Assembly (NCBI RefSeq): GCF_001685025.1
Contig: NZ_MAYU01000021.1
Span: forward strand, 434,001-498,000
Direction: 5' to 3'
Source: Bacillus sp. FJAT-27225
GTDB taxonomy: Bacteria > Bacillota > Bacilli > Bacillales > Cytobacillaceae
DNA length: 64,000 nt
The notes under the pieces were generated by a model. It was not told where the DNA came from. It did not search any database and saw only the letters and a program-made list of their open reading frames with translations. The translations under genes and the position numbers were made by a program. Shown here one piece after another: positions 61,790-64,000 of the stretch. The first letter of the stretch is position 1; each line of letters starts with the position of its first letter.

Positions 61790-62929
61790 TTACATCTCTT
61801 TCGTCTGTTTAATAATTCGGCAAACATTTTCAGTCGCTATTTCCAGATTTTCTTCTCCGGTTTCCAGGGCTTCCTTTAATGGAGTTACCTCTCGAAGGAT
61901 GCCTATAATCGCCGTAAATCCATATTCGTAAAGGGTATCAATGCCGTTTCCGATCCTTCCCGCGAAAGCAATGACCGGGATGGCGGATTCCCCGGCCACA
62001 GTGGCTACCCCGTACGGCGTTTTTCCAAATAATGTCTGTTCATCAATGCTGCCTTCTCCTGTGAATACGTAGTCAGCACCTTTCACCTTCTCTTTAAGGG
62101 CTGTATATTCAATAACGAGATCAATTCCTTTTTTAAGCCGTGCATTCAGGAACGCCAGCAACCCGGCACCCAGGCCTCCTGCCGCGCCGGCACCTTCTGT
62201 GAAAGCAATTTCCCTTCCTGTAGCCCGCTTGATCTTTTCGGCATAATGGGCCAGATTGCGATCAAGGAGCTCAACGATTTCAGGACTTGCTCCTTTTTGA
62301 GGGCCAAACACGGCAGATGCTCCATTCTCCCCGACAAGAGGGTTGGTCACATCACAGGCAACATCAAAATTTACATCTTGAATTCTTGGGTCCAAGCCGC
62401 TTACATCTATGCTGTGGAGGTTTTGCAGGGCCCCGCCGCCAAATGGAAGCTCTGTGCCATTTTTATCTTTAAAAGACACCCCAAGTGCTTGAAGCATTCC
62501 AATTCCGCCATCATTTGTCGCGCTTCCGCCAATTCCGACCAGAATGCGGCGGACACCGCGATCAAGTGCATGTTTGATTAATTCACCCGTTCCGAATGTC
62601 GTGGTTACCAGTGGATTACGCTCTTCCGGCTCGAGAAGTTCCAGACCGCTAGCTTTGGCCATTTCAATGACCGCTGTTTTCCGGTCACCAAGCAGGCCGT
62701 ATTCCGCCAGAACTTTCTGTCCGAGTGGACCGCACACTTCTGACTGGATAAAAACTCCGCCTGTTGCACTGACAAGAGATTCGGCCGTCCCTTCACCACC
62801 GTCTGCCATTGGGACAATCAGACATTCAGCATCCGGAAAAACCTTCTTGATTCCTTTCTCCATTGCCAAAGCAGCCTTTTTCGCCGTCATACTCTCCTTG
62901 AAAGAATCAGGCGCTAATACAAACTTCAT
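61790..62929 (-). CDS. glxK: Glycerate kinase (GlxK/GckA type)
   Basis: 379 residues, full family length. Signature pieces: FVLAPDSFKESMTAKKAALAM, VPMADGGEGTAESLV, GIGGSATNDGGIGMLQALGV, GAAGGLGAGLLAFL and YVFTGEGSIDEQTLFGKTP. Reaction: ATP-dependent phosphorylation of D-glycerate to phosphoglycerate, feeding glycolysis from glyoxylate or glucarate catabolism. It is monocistronic here. Confidence 0.93.
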   Translation of the reverse strand: MKFVLAPDSFKESMTAKKAALAMEKGIKKVFPDAECLIVPMADGGEGTAESLVSATGGVFIQSEVCGPLGQKVLAEYGLLGDRKTAVIEMAKASGLELLEPEERNPLVTTTFGTGELIKHALDRGVRRILVGIGGSATNDGGIGMLQALGVSFKDKNGTELPFGGGALQNLHSIDVSGLDPRIQDVNFDVACDVTNPLVGENGASAVFGPQKGASPEIVELLDRNLAHYAEKIKRATGREIAFTEGAGAAGGLGAGLLAFLNARLKKGIDLVIEYTALKEKVKGADYVFTGEGSIDEQTLFGKTPYGVATVAGESAIPVIAFAGRIGNGIDTLYEYGFTAIIGILREVTPLKEALETGEENLEIATENVCRIIKQTKEM

Positions 62930-63230
62930 ACCAATCTGTCCTTTTCTTAGAAAGTGAAGTTCCCAGAGTCCTATGTAACATAGTGTATGCTAAAAGCTGG
63001 TTTAAATCGAGTGTGACCTTTCAGCGGCAGAGGGACGGTTCTTGTTGGTAAAAACGGAAACGTTGTCTTGTGTTGTATTCTGAGCACAAAAGAGCACAAC
63101 TAGCGGTGTAAGCTGCTCGTTGTGCTCTTTTCCACCCCAATTTTTTTCATGGAGGTAAGATGTCGGGCTTAGGCTATGGAGATTAAATTTGTCTCTTTGT
63201 TTTGCATGCAGTTTAGAAGAACCGTCCTTC
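62930..63230. other. Spacer with strong palindrome and GGGACGG inverted pair
   Basis: A perfect inverted repeat AAAAGAGCACAAC...GTTGTGCTCTTTT (63088-63131) is a likely terminator for the leftward subtilase. It lies inside a ~200-bp stretch bounded by AGGGACGGTTCTTG (63031) and its inverted form GAAGAACCGTCC (63217). No gene is seen. Confidence 0.7.
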
Positions 63231-64000
63231 TTAACGGTTGTAGTCGATGACGTAAAGGTAAGGGATACGGATTACATCCTCCTCACCTGAAGTCGCGGTG
63301 ATATAGCCACTTTTGAAGACGTTAGAACCGTTCCTCAATTTGGCATCGCCCCGGTCCTTAACAGTAACAGTAATGACCGCTTCTCCTCTAGCTCGAAGAG
63401 TTACAGAATCTGCGCTGAGAATCAAATTATCATCACCTGAAAGTGTGTAGGTTTGTTCTTTGTTTGTTTGGTTCTGAAGAGTAACGGCCATTTTGTATGT
63501 TTGCGTTCCGACCGGACGGACAAGACCGAAGCTCAGGGAAGATGGGAATGCCATTACTGGCGTATCCATAGCCATTCCGATATCAATAATTCCCGCACCT
63601 ACTTTTAGCGGGTCTGAAACATCAATACCAGGAGGTACGCTTCCTTCAACGTTACGAGCTGTTCCCATTAGAGCCGCTTTAACTTCAGCAGGTCCCCAAC
63701 CGAGCTCTTTCTTTTGGCTGTTTGCCAAGAGTACGGCAGCAGACCCTGCTACATGCGGAGCTGCCATTGAAGTTCCCTGATACAACTCATATCCGCCGCC
63801 CACTACAGACGAGTAAATATTCACACCAGGAGCTGCCACGTCTGGCTTCAAGGTGTAATTCGGTGTTGGTCCCCATGAGCTGAAGTTAGCCAGTAAGTTC
63901 GGTTCTACATCAACTTCCGTAATGTCAGTTGAAATAGAAACTGTCTTATCTCCCTCCCAGCCTGCTAGTGCTTTTCCAGCTGTATTGCCAATCATGACTG
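63231..64000 (-). CDS. Vpr-like subtilisin-family protease, N-terminal part beyond the window
   Basis: The visible C-terminal ~256 residues contain the catalytic Ser in YQGTSMAAPHVAGSAA, the preceding PDVAAPGVNIYS strand and an upstream segment (KALAGWEGDKTVSIS) consistent with the inserted PA domain of Vpr-type subtilases. After the catalytic domain comes a ~110-residue Fn3-like beta-sandwich (LSFGLVRPVGTQTYKMAVTLQN). Asp and His of the triad lie outside the window. It is probably secreted. Confidence 0.88.
   Translation of the reverse strand, partial: VMIGNTAGKALAGWEGDKTVSISTDITEVDVEPNLLANFSSWGPTPNYTLKPDVAAPGVNIYSSVVGGGYELYQGTSMAAPHVAGSAAVLLANSQKKELGWGPAEVKAALMGTARNVEGSVPPGIDVSDPLKVGAGIIDIGMAMDTPVMAFPSSLSFGLVRPVGTQTYKMAVTLQNQTNKEQTYTLSGDDNLILSADSVTLRARGEAVITVTVKDRGDAKLRNGSNVFKSGYITATSGEEDVIRIPYLYVIDYNR

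Overview
The window reads as a chromosomal segment of a Gram-positive, endospore-former-like member of the Bacillaceae (Bacillus, Mesobacillus or Cytobacillus type). The evidence is strong AGGAGG-type ribosome sites with many TTG and GTG starts, moderate-to-low G+C, a squalene-hopene/sporulenol cyclase next to a YppC-like DUF2515 gene, a YfmQ-like gene, a ykkC guanidine-I riboswitch with a paired SMR exporter, a WapA-like RHS protein, and arsRBC and nrdEFI operons of Bacillus type. I see no rRNA, tRNA, CRISPR array, transposase or prophage. Both window edges cut a gene.

Layout. 0-15 kb: a cut BsuPI-domain lipoprotein, a secreted subtilase, an amidase, then a polymorphic-toxin locus. That locus is a 2336-residue secreted RHS/WapA-like protein with a variable C-terminal tip, followed by two AT-rich genes that are candidate immunity genes. 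15-26 kb: vWA lipoprotein, truncated haemoglobin, a DUF438/haemerythrin protein behind a perfect Fnr-type site, a nonsense-interrupted PH-domain gene, an M20 peptidase, acylphosphatase, a MarR/DUF3147 pair, an ECF-sigma/ABC operon resembling the sigY operon, and an EamA transporter. 26-36 kb: the terpenoid cyclase block, bounded by a pair of inverted ~56-bp repeats, then WrbA, an APH-family kinase, an amino-acid ABC importer, a GNAT and a cupin.

36-42 kb: a class I ribonucleotide reductase operon (nrdE-nrdF-nrdI) behind a cobalamin riboswitch with a clear terminator/antiterminator pair, then YjbQ and the guanidine riboswitch with two SMR subunits. 42-50 kb: thiamine-binding YqgV-like protein, an amidohydrolase translationally coupled to a 1025-residue GNAT-headed protein of unknown function, a Rieske oxygenase, and a divergent NCS2 nucleobase permease. 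50-56 kb: two metalloid clusters. The first is an ArsR-controlled operon with an ArsP-like permease and three small Cys-bearing proteins, with four matching operators; the second is a classical arsR-arsB-arsC operon. 54.5-64 kb: SulP permease with universal stress protein, GNAT, YfmQ, Dph6-like ATP pyrophosphatase, a membrane protein, MarR/MFS, glycerate kinase and a cut Vpr-like subtilase.

A theme running through the window is organised non-coding DNA between genes. Tandem arrays with a 52-bp period occur at three loci (32.0, 46.9 and 57.4 kb) and arrays with a ~21-bp period at three others (19.3, 29.6 and 52.2 kb). Several short palindrome families (AGGGGTCWGACCCCT, GGGACGG hairpins, the GTGCCAGGCAC pair) also recur. 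The candidates most worth follow-up are the Cys-pair metalloid operon, the RHS tip with its neighbours, the B12-controlled reductase, the GNAT-headed giant protein, and the 52-bp arrays.
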